Part shown: positions 33,799 to 43,594 of the stretch, piece by piece
Position numbering within the stretch: the stretch's first letter is position 1
How the letters are laid out: each line of letters begins with the position of its first letter
Assembly (NCBI GenBank): GCA_947498775.1
Contig: CANMLL010000001.1
Span: 62,001 to 126,000 of the forward strand
DNA: 64,000 nucleotides
Reading direction: 5' to 3'
Source: an uncultured Aquimarina sp.
GTDB lineage: Bacteria; Bacteroidota; Bacteroidia; Flavobacteriales; Flavobacteriaceae
Notes under the pieces: generated by a model
The model's database searches: none
The model's input: the letters and a program-made list of their open reading frames with translations, nothing else
Told to the model about the DNA's origin: nothing
Translations under genes and position numbers: made by a program

Positions 33799-34317
33799 TT
33801 ATTCGGTGACTGGTCTGCGTTGTAATATTAATGCCGAAATTAGTGAAATTATAAATCCTATGATTAATACGGTAGCAGACATGAGCAAGAAGCTCAAAAA
33901 GATATTAGAAAACAGTTCTTTTTGTGCTTCTAATTTTTCGAATTCAACTTTAAATTCGGTTTCAGACAAAGAATTTCTCATTTCTTCGACATAATGGGAA
34001 TAATATTCTGCCATAAAATCAGGATTGATGTATTTGATGTAAATCACATCCAATATTCCGAATGCCAGTGCGGCGATTAAAGAAATAAGAACACCTATCC
34101 ACAATGCTTTTCCGAAGGAAACTACGCCATTATTTTGTTTATCTCTAAAATGTTTGATCCCGAAAAAAACAAAGAGTAAAGACACTACCATACTGGTATA
34201 TCCAATAACTTCCTGGATAGCGTAGTCCAGGTTTTTGCCCAGGAACCATCCGGCTAATGCTAATAAGCAAATGGTAATGGCACTATAGACCCCGTAACGT
34301 ATAACCGTATTTTTCAT
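33799..34317 (-). CDS. DUF4199 membrane protein
   Basis: The 172-residue protein has about four transmembrane helices (near 8-25, 38-55, 70-92 and 140-163) and the DUF4199 pattern FGIKHFRDKQNNGVVSFGKALWIG. DUF4199 proteins are Bacteroidota-specific and of unknown role. The LuxR-type regulator gene 148 bp upstream on the same strand is a frequent neighbour. Confidence 0.88.
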   Translation of the reverse strand: MKNTVIRYGVYSAITICLLALAGWFLGKNLDYAIQEVIGYTSMVVSLLFVFFGIKHFRDKQNNGVVSFGKALWIGVLISLIAALAFGILDVIYIKYINPDFMAEYYSHYVEEMRNSLSETEFKVEFEKLEAQKELFSNIFLSFLLMSATVLIIGFIISLISALILQRRPVTE

Positions 34318-34432
34318 ACTATGAAATTTTTAAAAGTTTGATCCAAAAGTAGGCTTAGGTTGATGATTAGGACTCATACTAAAGTATGAAATTGAAATGT
34401 AGATCAAAAACCTTCAATTTTTCTTTGAGTAC

Positions 34433-34450
34433 TTTTACATCAGAATTGGT
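34433..34450 (-). repeat. Short interspersed repeat (ACCAATTCTGATGTA type)
   Basis: On the minus strand ACCAATTCTGATGTAAAA. It lies just downstream of the LuxR-type gene. Confidence 0.5.
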
Positions 34451-34465
34451 GCTATACAAGTAGTA

Positions 34466-34885
34466 CTAACTTTGAATAATTTTTAATTCTTTGGCAATTT
34501 GTATGGCTTGTGTACGTCTTTTAGCATCTAATTTTATAAGAATATTAGATACGTGTGTTTTTATAGTACTTTCTGAAACAAATAATTTTTCGGCAATTTC
34601 TTTATTGGATAATCCCAAGGCCACTGTGCACAATACTTCATATTCTCGTTTGCTTAGTCCCAGTTCCTCAATCTTTTTGTAATCTATTTTGTTAGTAGTG
34701 CTTTTCTCTTTGTGAAGTATTCTTTTGTTAATAATGACCCCAATAATAAAGAAAATGATAGCAATTATCGAGATTATTGTCTCGATAGAAGAGTCTCCTG
34801 TAAGTATACTATATTTACTTAATTGAAAAAGCGCTAGTAATGCTACAACAAGGGCAGCAAAAATCAAAATTGTTTTCCTCACCAT
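34466..34885 (-). CDS. Membrane-anchored LuxR-type HTH regulator
   Basis: In this 139-residue protein the N-terminal 60 residues contain two membrane spans ([18 protein letters not shown] and [19 protein letters not shown]). A LuxR/GerE HTH covers about 72-135: [40 protein letters not shown]. It lacks a receiver domain, so signalling must come through the membrane part or a partner such as the DUF4199 protein. Confidence 0.9.
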   Translation of the reverse strand: MVRKTILIFAALVVALLALFQLSKYSILTGDSSIETIISIIAIIFFIIGVIINKRILHKEKSTTNKIDYKKIEELGLSKREYEVLCTVALGLSNKEIAEKLFVSESTIKTHVSNILIKLDAKRRTQAIQIAKELKIIQS

Positions 34886-34907
34886 ATAAATTTAACAAAA
34901 CTCTACC

Positions 34908-35528
34908 TTACTTAGAAAGCAAATCAATTTCATCTTGAAGATTTTTTCTGGCTTTTGATTCAAATTTTTGATTAAAAAATACAGTTTTAAAGATTTTTGA
35001 CATGCTCAAAAAATGTGTAAGCACTTTAATTCTTCCTTTATTGTACATGAAATCGGGGTAGTATTTATATTCTTTTCGTATGTTTTTGAAATAGGCTTTG
35101 TAGTTTTCTGAATCACTACCTAAAATAGAAAGATCGGCATCTGTAAAGTGATTTACATCAATGTTATTAGAAATGGTATGGCCTTTTGTGGCTACTATAA
35201 TTTCTTTACAAAGTTCGATTCGATCTTTATCTATGGCCAGCCGTGTTAATATTGCTTCGGCCTTGATAGCACTTTGTTGTTCATTATCCTGTTTAAGAAT
35301 GTTGTATACATAATCATGATAGAATAGTGCAAATAAAATAATATCCCAATCTGTGATGTAATCCTTGATACTAATCAAATTTTGATAAAGATGTTCAAGA
35401 TGTTTTAGATTATGATAATAGCGACCTTTTTTACTGTGTTTATTTTCAATTTCTCTCCATAATGATTCCATTAGTTTTGAATCATTTGTGTACTTGGATA
35501 ATAATGATATAAATACGTCTTTCAACAA
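34908..35528 (-). CDS. HD-domain protein (predicted metal-dependent phosphohydrolase)
   Basis: The 206-residue helical protein resembles a family of predicted HD hydrolases with YHNLKHLEHLYQNL (His near the start of the fold), ALFYHDYVYN (the HD pair) and ATKGH...FTDADLSILG (later metal ligands). The substrate is unknown. It overlaps the 3' end of the following gene in transcription order: the dehydrogenase gene upstream ends at 35522 inside it, so the two are coupled. Confidence 0.85.
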   Translation of the reverse strand: MLKDVFISLLSKYTNDSKLMESLWREIENKHSKKGRYYHNLKHLEHLYQNLISIKDYITDWDIILFALFYHDYVYNILKQDNEQQSAIKAEAILTRLAIDKDRIELCKEIIVATKGHTISNNIDVNHFTDADLSILGSDSENYKAYFKNIRKEYKYYPDFMYNKGRIKVLTHFLSMSKIFKTVFFNQKFESKARKNLQDEIDLLSK

Positions 35529-36463
35529 AATGCTGTTTTTATTTTATCAACGATGGTTTGTGCTAGTTTTTCTTTAGATGCTATAGTCCAACCTGCTACA
35601 TGAGGGCTAAGGATCACATTATCCATTTTAAGTAATTCTTGAAAAGCTTGTGGCATATCTTTTTTTGGATTAAACAGATCTTCAAACGATGATTTCTCGT
35701 ATTCGAGAACGTCTAATCCCGCACCAAGAATTTTGCCTTTATGTAATGCATCAACCAAATCTTTGGTCACAACACTTTTCCCCCTTGCGGTATTGATTAA
35801 CCAAAACGGTTTTTTAAACTTTTGTATAAAAGCTTTATTCACCATATTCATGGTTTCAGAAGTTTGAGGAGTATGTAGACTAAGTATATCGGTTTTCTTA
35901 AAAAGTTCTTCGATTTGAACTTGTGTGGCGTCACTATTTTCGATATCGTCAATAATGTCATAACAAATTACTTCTACATTAAATCCGCGAAGTTTACGGG
36001 CAAAGGCTTTTCCCATATTTCCGTAACCAATGATACCTATTGTTTTTCCATCGAGTTCTATGCCACGATGTTCTTCGCGAAGCCATTTTCCTTGTCTTAC
36101 GCTTTGATCTGCTTGATTCAATTTGTTGAACAACGATAAAATCATACCCAGGGCATGTTCAGCTACGGCATTTCGGTTTCCTTCTGGAGCGTTAAAAAGT
36201 TGGATTCCTAGTTTTTCGGCATAATTAATATCTATATTTTCGAGCCCGGCACCTACGCGACCAATAAATTTTAAGTTTTTAGCTTTATCAATAAAGGGTT
36301 TGTCTATAGCAAATCGACTACGAATGATGATACCGTGATAGTTTTCAATTTTTGATTGGATCTCTTCTTTGGTAGCGGTATAATTTTCATCATTTTGAAA
36401 ACCAGCCTCCTGAAGTTGTTTTAATAATAAAGGATGATTGGTGTCTAGGTGAAGGATTTTCAT
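35522..36463 (-). CDS. D-2-hydroxyacid dehydrogenase (SerA-like)
   Basis: The 313-residue NAD-dependent dehydrogenase has FIGRVGAGLENID, the Rossmann loop GIIGYGNMGKAF, NTARGKSVVTKDLVDAL (catalytic Arg nearby), and LSPHVAGWT with the catalytic His. It lacks the ACT or ASB regulatory domain of long 3-phosphoglycerate dehydrogenases. It could act as phosphoglycerate dehydrogenase for serine synthesis or on another 2-hydroxyacid. Its end overlaps the HD-domain gene by 7 bp. Confidence 0.9.
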   Translation of the reverse strand: MKILHLDTNHPLLLKQLQEAGFQNDENYTATKEEIQSKIENYHGIIIRSRFAIDKPFIDKAKNLKFIGRVGAGLENIDINYAEKLGIQLFNAPEGNRNAVAEHALGMILSLFNKLNQADQSVRQGKWLREEHRGIELDGKTIGIIGYGNMGKAFARKLRGFNVEVICYDIIDDIENSDATQVQIEELFKKTDILSLHTPQTSETMNMVNKAFIQKFKKPFWLINTARGKSVVTKDLVDALHKGKILGAGLDVLEYEKSSFEDLFNPKKDMPQAFQELLKMDNVILSPHVAGWTIASKEKLAQTIVDKIKTAFC

Positions 36464-36565
36464 AATGGAAATGTATTAATTCCAAAATTAAGTATTTACC
36501 TTCTATTTGCTTACTAAAATAGATTTAAAAAAAGTGAGAACTAAAAAACAAGAAAGAATTCAGGT

Positions 36566-37795
36566 TTAAGGTGTATTGAATACTTTTATATATTTATCAT
36601 TAAATCCGGCAAACATAACAAAAAGCCTGGTTTGGTCGTCACTCAAGATAAATTCGGTAAGAGAATCACGATTTTCATCAAAATGTCCAATACTTTTCCA
36701 ACCGGTATCAGTTCTGCTGTATATCGTAATGTCATAGGTGTTCTCAGAATACTCTTTATAATCTTTACTTGTTATCAAAGTTTTCCCATCGTCGCTAAGC
36801 TTCATAAGAGGATGATCAAAAAACTCATTAGGGATGTAATCTTCATGTTTTGTCCATGTGTTATCTTCTAAGGTATAACGTAAATACTGGTATTTTTGAT
36901 ACCTACCAGAAGAGCATATAAAGAGTGATTTATCATCCTTGCCTATGGTTACAGAGGTTCCTAAATTTTGATAGGGGAGCGTTCCATTAATATCATTACC
37001 TACTTGTTGCCAGGTACTATCGATATGTTTAAAAACTTTGACTTGGCCAGCATCGGGACCATTATCATAATTATATACATTGGCCACAGTAATTATGGAT
37101 CCATCATCATTTATACTTACGTTGTTCCAATAGAATTTGGCAGCCCAATAATGTATGGCAGCTTTATTCTTAATGGTAATAGGATCGCCTTTAAGAACCC
37201 ATCCCTTATTTTTCCATGAATATACTTGCACTTTTGAATAACTATAAACTAGTACAGGCGAGAATATGGCCATGGTGTTACCGTCTGCGCTTAGCTTTAG
37301 ATTTTGTAACCAACCTGTAGCATCAGGTTTTCTGGCGACCATAGTGTCATTTACCAGAGTCCAGTATTCGCTTTTAAGATCAAAGGTTTGTATTTGTTGT
37401 TGGTCATAAGCCAAATTTCCGGTCACAATTCTGGTTGCATTACTATTTGTGCTGTAGGTTTGGGCATTGGCAAAATAAATGCTGTCTTTATTTTTGTTTC
37501 CAAAAGGATACCAAATAGTATCCCGAAGCTCGAATGTGATTATTTTTTTTGGAAGCAAAGTCGTATCCAATTTTTGAGAGTAATCGGTAATAACTATTTT
37601 TTCACCATTACTACCAATATTCATTTCTTTTAAATCACTTCTGTTTTCTTTTGAATATAAATGAATAGTTTGTCCTACCGGTTGCCATTTTGGAGCATCC
37701 CTACTATCAGGATTTTTAGCAGTGCAGCATAGCATAACCGTTGTGACAATTACTAAGAGTAGCCATTTTTTTAGGATGGATATAAAGCGTTTCAT
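36566..37795 (-). CDS. Beta-propeller-like lipoprotein, paralogue 1
   Basis: The 409-residue exported protein begins with a signal ending near VTTVMLCC (lipid-type cysteines at about 23-24). The mature part is made of blades with a shared pattern of operation text: WKNKGWVLKGDPITI, DDGSIITVANVYNYDNGPDA, GQVKVFKHIDSTWQQVGNDI. These match the blades of the next gene (VRVFQNQDDKWIPLGKNI). A carbohydrate- or protein-binding surface role is possible, but no function is assigned. It overlaps the upstream paralogue by 4 bp (ATGA). Confidence 0.8.
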   Translation of the reverse strand: MKRFISILKKWLLLVIVTTVMLCCTAKNPDSRDAPKWQPVGQTIHLYSKENRSDLKEMNIGSNGEKIVITDYSQKLDTTLLPKKIITFELRDTIWYPFGNKNKDSIYFANAQTYSTNSNATRIVTGNLAYDQQQIQTFDLKSEYWTLVNDTMVARKPDATGWLQNLKLSADGNTMAIFSPVLVYSYSKVQVYSWKNKGWVLKGDPITIKNKAAIHYWAAKFYWNNVSINDDGSIITVANVYNYDNGPDAGQVKVFKHIDSTWQQVGNDINGTLPYQNLGTSVTIGKDDKSLFICSSGRYQKYQYLRYTLEDNTWTKHEDYIPNEFFDHPLMKLSDDGKTLITSKDYKEYSENTYDITIYSRTDTGWKSIGHFDENRDSLTEFILSDDQTRLFVMFAGFNDKYIKVFNTP

Positions 37796-39087
37796 TCAGA
37801 ATCATTTTTAAAGATTTTTACTTCACCAAAAGTATTGTAGTTTTTATCCATGTTGCTATTACCTACAATCACCATAGTAGCATCCTCATTTATGTCTACA
37901 GCATTGGGAAAATCTAAATATGCTTTTTCTAATTTGATTCTCTCTCCATCTAACTGCCACTTATCGTTGATCAATTCAAAAATCGATACAAAATTGTAGT
38001 CTTTTGCTCCTCCATCCAGATCAGATCCATTGCTTGTTACCGCCAGGCGATTTCCAGATTGACTCAGTTTTACTTTGTAGGCAAAATGATCCAAATCCAT
38101 TCCGTATATAGTGTTTCCAACTTGTTTCCATTCATTGTTCTTACTTATGGTAAACACCTGTACATGACCATTTAACAATATATTACCTCTCTTACTTTCA
38201 TCAGAATATTGGGATATTTGTGTGCGAGTGTATCCAATAGCAATCCTAGATCCATCTTCGTTAATTGCAACAGTATTTGCGGCGAGATTGTAACCTCGAT
38301 AGTCATAGTTAATACTATTCCCTTTGCGTTGCCATCTACCGTTGATCCAGATATATACTATTACATTACCTTCAGAATATTCTGAACTTACAATCAGTGA
38401 ACTCCCATCATCACTAAGTTCAAAAGCCTTACCAATTTGACCTTCGTGATGTATTTGATGTCCCATAATATATGGTGTTCTTACGGTTCCTTGAATTGGA
38501 TTACCTAATATTTCCCAAGTATTCTTGTCATTTAAGGTATATATGGTGATGCTACTATTGATTTCCCCTGCGGGTTCATTATGCGGAGCCCCTATGGCCA
38601 GTGTTTTTCCGTTATCACTTAAACTGATATGATATCCAAACTCATCGTATGCATTTGCACCATGAAGGTTTTGACCCAGTTGTATCCAATCGTTATCTCG
38701 ATATTCAAAAATTCTAACCTGTCCAGAATTATCGCCATTTGCATTGCTGTGTGTAGCACCTATTGCAATGATGTTGCTATTAGCGCTCATTGCTATGGTT
38801 GATCCAAAATGTTCATAAGGTCGTAATCCTTCGATATTTTTTCCTAAAGGAATCCATTTATCATCTTGGTTTTGAAATACCCTGACATGTCCTGCTCCAA
38901 TACCATTATCGTCGTTGTAAGGGGAACCAACAGCAATCACAGATCCATCACTATTCATGGCTGTAGCCATACCACTAAAATCTCCTGGAGCTGCTGAGCG
39001 TATATCTTCGCCAATTTGCTTCCAATTTGTACAGGAGGTAGTAAGTGCTATGAAACTGAAACAAATAATGTATATGATTTTATTCAT
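37792..39087 (-). CDS. Beta-propeller-like lipoprotein, paralogue 2
   Basis: The 431-residue protein has a lipobox at IALTTSC and six to seven repeats in the form GSVIAVGSPYNDDNGIGAG / HVRVFQNQDDKWIPLGKNI, resembling FG-GAP or WD-like integrin-type propellers in cell-surface proteins. Repeats recur at intervals of about 55-60 residues. It is the first of two tandem paralogues and is translationally coupled to the second. Confidence 0.82.
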   Translation of the reverse strand: MNKIIYIICFSFIALTTSCTNWKQIGEDIRSAAPGDFSGMATAMNSDGSVIAVGSPYNDDNGIGAGHVRVFQNQDDKWIPLGKNIEGLRPYEHFGSTIAMSANSNIIAIGATHSNANGDNSGQVRIFEYRDNDWIQLGQNLHGANAYDEFGYHISLSDNGKTLAIGAPHNEPAGEINSSITIYTLNDKNTWEILGNPIQGTVRTPYIMGHQIHHEGQIGKAFELSDDGSSLIVSSEYSEGNVIVYIWINGRWQRKGNSINYDYRGYNLAANTVAINEDGSRIAIGYTRTQISQYSDESKRGNILLNGHVQVFTISKNNEWKQVGNTIYGMDLDHFAYKVKLSQSGNRLAVTSNGSDLDGGAKDYNFVSIFELINDKWQLDGERIKLEKAYLDFPNAVDINEDATMVIVGNSNMDKNYNTFGEVKIFKNDSE

Positions 39088-39167
39088 GTATAGTTCTATT
39101 TTATCTCAAAACCGTTACTTGAAGTTTATGTACTAAATACTTATTCTGTTAAAAAAATCAATAGATT

Positions 39168-40256
39168 TTAGGATAAAGATAAAGTTTTTCCTGACTTGGC
39201 AGCTTTGTATATTGCTTCTACGATTTTAATGTCTTTCATTCCTTCTTCGCCAGGAACGAGAACAGGAGTATCATTGATAATAGATAAGGCATCATCATCC
39301 ATTTGTTTGGCTTGTTGGTTTCTTATGGGAATAGTAAGCAATGTACCATCGCTTGTTTTGCCTTGCACTCCTGAATACATAGAGAAAGGAGCGAGAGTAT
39401 ACCATCCCTTTTGACAATCAACGTATAATTCGTGCATTGATTTACCAACACTAGTTTTACCGTATGCTATTGCACCTGATGGAAACTCTAAGGTGAAATG
39501 AGTCGTCTCGTCGGTTTCTGTGAAAATTTTTGGGCGTGTTGTCATTTGTTTTGCTGAAACCGAAATGGGCTCCTCACCAGTGGTGTAGCGCGAAGCGTTA
39601 AGAGCGTAAACTCCCAGGTCATACATAGTACCTCCTCCTAGTTCGGCATCTAATCTCCAGGTTCGAGCTGGACTCGCAACATTGTATCCTATTTCTGCTC
39701 TTACGGTTTTAATAGTGCCATAAGGTTTGGTAGTTGCCCATTTTATGACAGTTTGAGTATTTGGCTCATGTTGCATGCGATAACCTATTGAAAGTTTCAC
39801 CTTATTTTTAGTGCAAGCGTCTATAATAGCCTGACACTCGGCTTCGGTTTTTGCCATAGGTTTTTCGCACCAAACATGCTTTCCTGCATTAGCCGCATTA
39901 ATAGCATATTTAGCATGCAATCCTGTAGGAACTACGATATAAATCACATCAATATCTGGATTGTTTGCGATCTGATGCATCGTTTCATAGTTGTAGACGT
40001 TTTTGTAGGGGATGCCATATCGTTTTTGCCATTTAGGGATTTTCCAGGGACTTCCAGTCACAATTCCAGTAAGTTTACAATGTTTGGTGATTTGTAAGGC
40101 CGGAGCGAGTACAGTAGCACTATAATTTCCCAGTCCTACCAGACAAACACCAATTTGTTTTGGATTTGCCTGAGCATATAGACTCGAATAGGGGAACAGG
40201 CTGTAGCCTAGTAATAGACTACTGTTTTTTATAAATGTTCTTCGATTTAAACTCAT
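39168..40256 (-). CDS. Gfo/Idh/MocA-family oxidoreductase with Tat signal
   Basis: The 362-residue protein starts with a Tat signal (NRRTFIKNSSLLLGYSLF). The Rossmann domain has VCLVGLGNYSATVLAPAL and the signature HVWCEKPMAKTEAECQ (EKP). The C-terminal sheet domain includes AELGGGTMYDLGVYALNA (conserved D and Y/H position). It probably acts on a sugar or sugar-related compound in the periplasm, with cofactor bound before export. Relatives include glucose-fructose oxidoreductase. Substrate unknown. Confidence 0.92.
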   Translation of the reverse strand: MSLNRRTFIKNSSLLLGYSLFPYSSLYAQANPKQIGVCLVGLGNYSATVLAPALQITKHCKLTGIVTGSPWKIPKWQKRYGIPYKNVYNYETMHQIANNPDIDVIYIVVPTGLHAKYAINAANAGKHVWCEKPMAKTEAECQAIIDACTKNKVKLSIGYRMQHEPNTQTVIKWATTKPYGTIKTVRAEIGYNVASPARTWRLDAELGGGTMYDLGVYALNASRYTTGEEPISVSAKQMTTRPKIFTETDETTHFTLEFPSGAIAYGKTSVGKSMHELYVDCQKGWYTLAPFSMYSGVQGKTSDGTLLTIPIRNQQAKQMDDDALSIINDTPVLVPGEEGMKDIKIVEAIYKAAKSGKTLSLS

Positions 40257-40326
40257 AACTCTAAGTTATCATGTAAACTTTACGATTTATGATTGTTTCG
40301 TTTCTAGAATCTCAGCAATTCATACT

Positions 40327-40692
40327 TTAAAGATCAATGTATTGAGAAACAGTGCGTTCGCTGTCTACCTCACCCGTATGTTTAGTGCTGGCTTTTTCAA
40401 AAAGTAAAACGTGTACTTCCTCACCATCTTTTGTAGAAGGGCAATGCTCCACTCCCTTTGGGACTACAATAAGTTCACCAGCCTCAACTTTTACCGTTTT
40501 GTCTCTAAATTTCATGTACAAAGTGCCTTTTACGACCTGAAATAATTCGTCTTCATTATCGTGCTTGTGCCATATAAAATCACCAGATAATTTGGCAAGG
40601 TATATTTGATGATCATCTACCATTGCAATACGATGTGGATGCCATTGTTTATCAAATTTTGATAATTTTTCTTTGATATTGATTGCTTTCAT
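40327..40692 (-). CDS. Small cupin protein
   Basis: The 121-residue protein is one cupin barrel: GDFIWHKHDNEDELFQVVKG (motif 1 with His-X-His and Glu) and ELIVVPKGVEHCPSTKDG (motif 2 with His). A metal site is therefore likely. Substrate is unknown; members include isomerases and dioxygenases. It is immediately downstream of the thioesterase gene (13 bp). Confidence 0.9.
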   Translation of the reverse strand: MKAINIKEKLSKFDKQWHPHRIAMVDDHQIYLAKLSGDFIWHKHDNEDELFQVVKGTLYMKFRDKTVKVEAGELIVVPKGVEHCPSTKDGEEVHVLLFEKASTKHTGEVDSERTVSQYIDL

Positions 40693-40705
40693 AGCACTGG
40701 GTTAT

Positions 40706-41101
40706 TTATAAGAACAAGGTACTTATTTCGTCTGTGATGCGCGTGGGCCTTAACGTTTCTTTATGTAGCAGGCACCATATTGTTTTTGCAGTTACCAACG
40801 TTTTGCCTGTGGTGGTGTTTATAATTTTGGTGTGACGTTCACTTTTTACCCCTTTATGATGATCAATCCAGGTTTGTATCGTGATATTCTCATTTTCGAA
40901 GGCTGGATGGTGGTATTCTATAAAATGATTCAGCACGACCCAGACAAAGGTATTTCTGATATCATTATCGGTTTTTGATTCCCAGTGTTTTTTGGCTACA
41001 TCTTGAACCCATTGAAGATATACTACATTATTTACATGATCCATATCATCTATAGCAGATTTTGGAACGGTAAATTGATATTTAAAGATCTTGGATTTCA
41101 T
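40706..41101 (-). CDS. Hotdog-fold acyl-CoA thioesterase (4HBT family)
   Basis: The 131-residue hotdog protein has the active-site segment DDMDHVNNVVYLQWVQDVAK, the core helix and TVKVGS-like strand ENENITIQTWIDHHKGVKSE. The Asp of the MDHVNN segment is the usual catalytic base. It probably hydrolyses short acyl-CoA or thioester substrates. Operon with the cupin gene is likely. Confidence 0.88.
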   Translation of the reverse strand: MKSKIFKYQFTVPKSAIDDMDHVNNVVYLQWVQDVAKKHWESKTDNDIRNTFVWVVLNHFIEYHHPAFENENITIQTWIDHHKGVKSERHTKIINTTTGKTLVTAKTIWCLLHKETLRPTRITDEISTLFL

Positions 41102-41190
41102 TTAAATTTTCAAAAATTATATGTTTAAGATTACTACTTAAAAAAAAGGAACCGACACTCTTTTATCTTAAAAGTACAATAATGCTGATC

Positions 41191-41277
41191 ACAGGCAGTG
41201 ATTGAAACGGCAGCTTTTACAAACTTTAACAAGTGGTTTGTAAAACTATAGTGAAAAGCGCGGTGCTTGCAGCCTGC
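41191..41277 (+). ncRNA. Flavobacterial structured repeat (Flavo-1-like), copy 1
   Basis: AGTGATTGAAACGGCAGC leads into a stem TTTTACAAAC / GTTTGTAAAA, and closes with CTATAGTGAAAAGCGCGG. This resembles the Flavobacteriaceae element seen at 47353 and 57964. It may be the Flavo-1 motif, but I cannot confirm the Rfam match. Confidence 0.5.
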
Positions 41278-42636
41278 CTAAAAGTCTAACATCACTTTAG
41301 CAATATAAAAGAATAAAAAGATTCCAAAAATATCGTTGCTGGTGGTAATAAAAGGTCCAGTAGCAATTGCCGGGTCTATGCCCCTTTTATTTAGAATTAT
41401 AGGCACAAAGGTACCTATTAAAGCAGCTACGATGATCACACATAGTAAAGATATAGCAATAGTAAGGCTAAAATCAATTTCCATATGGGTTATAAACCCA
41501 AATATGATCACCAGAACTCCTAGCGTAACTCCACTTATAAGACTTAAACCTATTTCTTTAACCAGACGATTAAACAAACTTCCTTTAACATTATCATTTG
41601 CAATACCCTGAACAATAATAGCCGAAGATTGAACACCTACATTACCTGCCATTGCGGCAATAAGTGGTGTGAAGAAAAATAGTTCTTTATATTTGGCAAG
41701 AGCTTCTTCAAAACCTTCCATAATAAAAACACTTCCCAGTCCTCCAAAAAGTCCAAGAATAAGCCAAGGTAAACGAGCTCTTGTTAGTTCCCAAACACTA
41801 TCATCTGCCTCAACATCTTGAGAAATACCAGCTGCTAATTGATAATCTTTCTCGGCTTCGTCTTTAATAAAGTCTACCATATCGTCGATGGTAACTCTTC
41901 CTACCAATACCCCATCATGGTCGACTACAGGAATTGCCTCAAGGTCATATTTCTGCATAACACGAGCTACTTCTTCGCCTTCGGTATCTACGTCTACATA
42001 ATCTACTTTTGGAATATATACTTCACTAATATGAGTTTTTGCAGGAGCGGTAAGTAAGTCCTTGAGGGATAGTCTGCCCTTAAGTTTTTCTTCTTCATCT
42101 ACTACATAAATAGAATGTACCCGAGTTACATTTTCGGCCTGTTTGCGCATTTCACGAACACACCCCGCTACGGTCCATGTTTCTTTTACTTTCACCAACT
42201 CCTTTGCCATTAATCCACCTGCAGTATCTTCATCATAAGCAAGCAGTTCTTTAATATCTTCTACGTGCTTTTCGTCTTCTATCTCGGCAATAACTTCTTC
42301 AACTATTTCATTCGGAAGTTCTGCAATAACATCGGCAGCATCATCGGTGTCCATCTCTTCTAGTTCCTCGGCAATTTCTTTTGCAGAAAGATTTTCAAGG
42401 ATACGTTCTCTAAAATCTTCTTCCAACTCCATAAGAGCTTCAGAAGTCTTCTCACTATCTAGTAATTTAATGATATAGGTGGCTTCCGAAAGGTTAAGTT
42501 CACTGATAATTTCTGCAACATCGGCAAAGTGGATTTCACTAAGCATATCATTCAGACGCACATCTCCCTCTACCTGGATAAGATGCTGTACTTGTTCAAT
42601 AAGTTCTGTAGTAATTTGAAATGGCATAATGCTCAT
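41278..42636 (-). CDS. mgtE: MgtE magnesium transporter
   Basis: The 452-residue protein has the MgtE order: acidic N-terminal domain of superhelix repeats (about 1-130, rich in Glu/Asp), two CBS domains (about 140-260, including DEDTAGGLMAKELV and LEAIPVVDHDGVLVGRVTID), then about five membrane helices. The core motif TPLIAAMAGNVGVQSSAIIV and GPFITTSNDIFGIFLFF are hallmarks. It imports Mg2+ (or Co2+) and is gated by cytoplasmic Mg2+ bound to the N and CBS domains. Confidence 0.96.
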   Translation of the reverse strand: MSIMPFQITTELIEQVQHLIQVEGDVRLNDMLSEIHFADVAEIISELNLSEATYIIKLLDSEKTSEALMELEEDFRERILENLSAKEIAEELEEMDTDDAADVIAELPNEIVEEVIAEIEDEKHVEDIKELLAYDEDTAGGLMAKELVKVKETWTVAGCVREMRKQAENVTRVHSIYVVDEEEKLKGRLSLKDLLTAPAKTHISEVYIPKVDYVDVDTEGEEVARVMQKYDLEAIPVVDHDGVLVGRVTIDDMVDFIKDEAEKDYQLAAGISQDVEADDSVWELTRARLPWLILGLFGGLGSVFIMEGFEEALAKYKELFFFTPLIAAMAGNVGVQSSAIIVQGIANDNVKGSLFNRLVKEIGLSLISGVTLGVLVIIFGFITHMEIDFSLTIAISLLCVIIVAALIGTFVPIILNKRGIDPAIATGPFITTSNDIFGIFLFFYIAKVMLDF

Positions 42637-42696
42637 TATTTAATCATCCCTTGCACAAACGCTCACAAAGATAACCAAAGAATTTAATTAGATAGA

Positions 42697-43563
42697 CTAT
42701 GATTTCTGAATAAGAAGCGTCAATGCTATGAACTCATTTACGGGCAATTGCTCTGGACGTTTGGAAAGAATATCTAATGTTTTGATTGCTTCGCTTAATT
42801 GAAAAGTTTTTAAGCTGTTTCTTAACGTTTTACGCCTTTGTCCAAAGGCAGTTTTTACTACGGTAAAGAATAATTTTTCATTGCAAGGAAGCGAATATTC
42901 TTTTTTTCTGATCAATCGTAAAACACCGCTATCTACTTTTGGAGGAGGATTAAAAACTCCAGGAGGCACAGTAAACAAATATTCGGCTTCATAAAATGCC
43001 TGGGTAAGCACAGAAAGGATGCCGTATGCTTTACTTCCTTCTTGTTCGCAGATGCGTTGTGCTACCTCTTTTTGAAACATCCCGGTAAATTCTGGAATAC
43101 GATCTCTATTTTCTAATGTTTTGAATACAATCTGTGTAGAGATATTGTATGGAAAGTTACCCGTAATGGCAAATTGTTGATCAACAAACAAAGTATTCAG
43201 ATCAAATTTTAAAAAATCTTCTTCCAATACTTCAAAAGAGGTATTATTTGCAATCGTTGTATTATGCTCAAGGCGAAAGTTGGTATTAAGGTATTCAATA
43301 GATTCACTGTCGAGATCCATTGCCACTACATTAAGATCTTTTTGAAGAATGTATTTGGTAAGCACTCCCATTCCGGGACCTATTTCAATTACGTTTTTAT
43401 ATCCTTGAAGTGTAAGCGTATCACCAATTTTTTTGGCAATATTTTCATCTTTCAAGAAATGCTGTCCCAAATGTTTTTTAGCTCGAACAACGTTACCTCC
43501 TGGCTCTGACCTTAACCCAAAGGCGGGATTTTTTTGTTTCGATTTGTTACTTTTTTTATGCAT
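42697..43563 (-). CDS. rsmA: 16S rRNA dimethyladenosine transferase
   Basis: The enzyme (also called KsgA) dimethylates two adenosines near the 3' end of 16S rRNA. Motifs are [15 protein letters not shown], the SAM loop [10 protein letters not shown], and the catalytic NFPYNIST (NLPYNIS in most). Conserved EVAQR and [11 protein letters not shown] follow. The ATG at 43563 adds about 27 basic N-terminal residues ([14 protein letters not shown]) before the conserved core, an extension that looks repeat-derived. The open frame extends further upstream into the DUF4286 gene but that part is not plausible coding. Confidence 0.94.
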   Translation of the reverse strand: MHKKSNKSKQKNPAFGLRSEPGGNVVRAKKHLGQHFLKDENIAKKIGDTLTLQGYKNVIEIGPGMGVLTKYILQKDLNVVAMDLDSESIEYLNTNFRLEHNTTIANNTSFEVLEEDFLKFDLNTLFVDQQFAITGNFPYNISTQIVFKTLENRDRIPEFTGMFQKEVAQRICEQEGSKAYGILSVLTQAFYEAEYLFTVPPGVFNPPPKVDSGVLRLIRKKEYSLPCNEKLFFTVVKTAFGQRRKTLRNSLKTFQLSEAIKTLDILSKRPEQLPVNEFIALTLLIQKS

Positions 43564-43594
43564 AGTAAAAGTCTCTCTGCTTTGAGGAGGGGAT

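Noticed and set aside
34376..34389. Palindrome CATACTAAAGTATG between LuxR-type and DUF4199 genes
   Set aside because: It could be an operator, but it is short, A+T-rich and occurs only once here.
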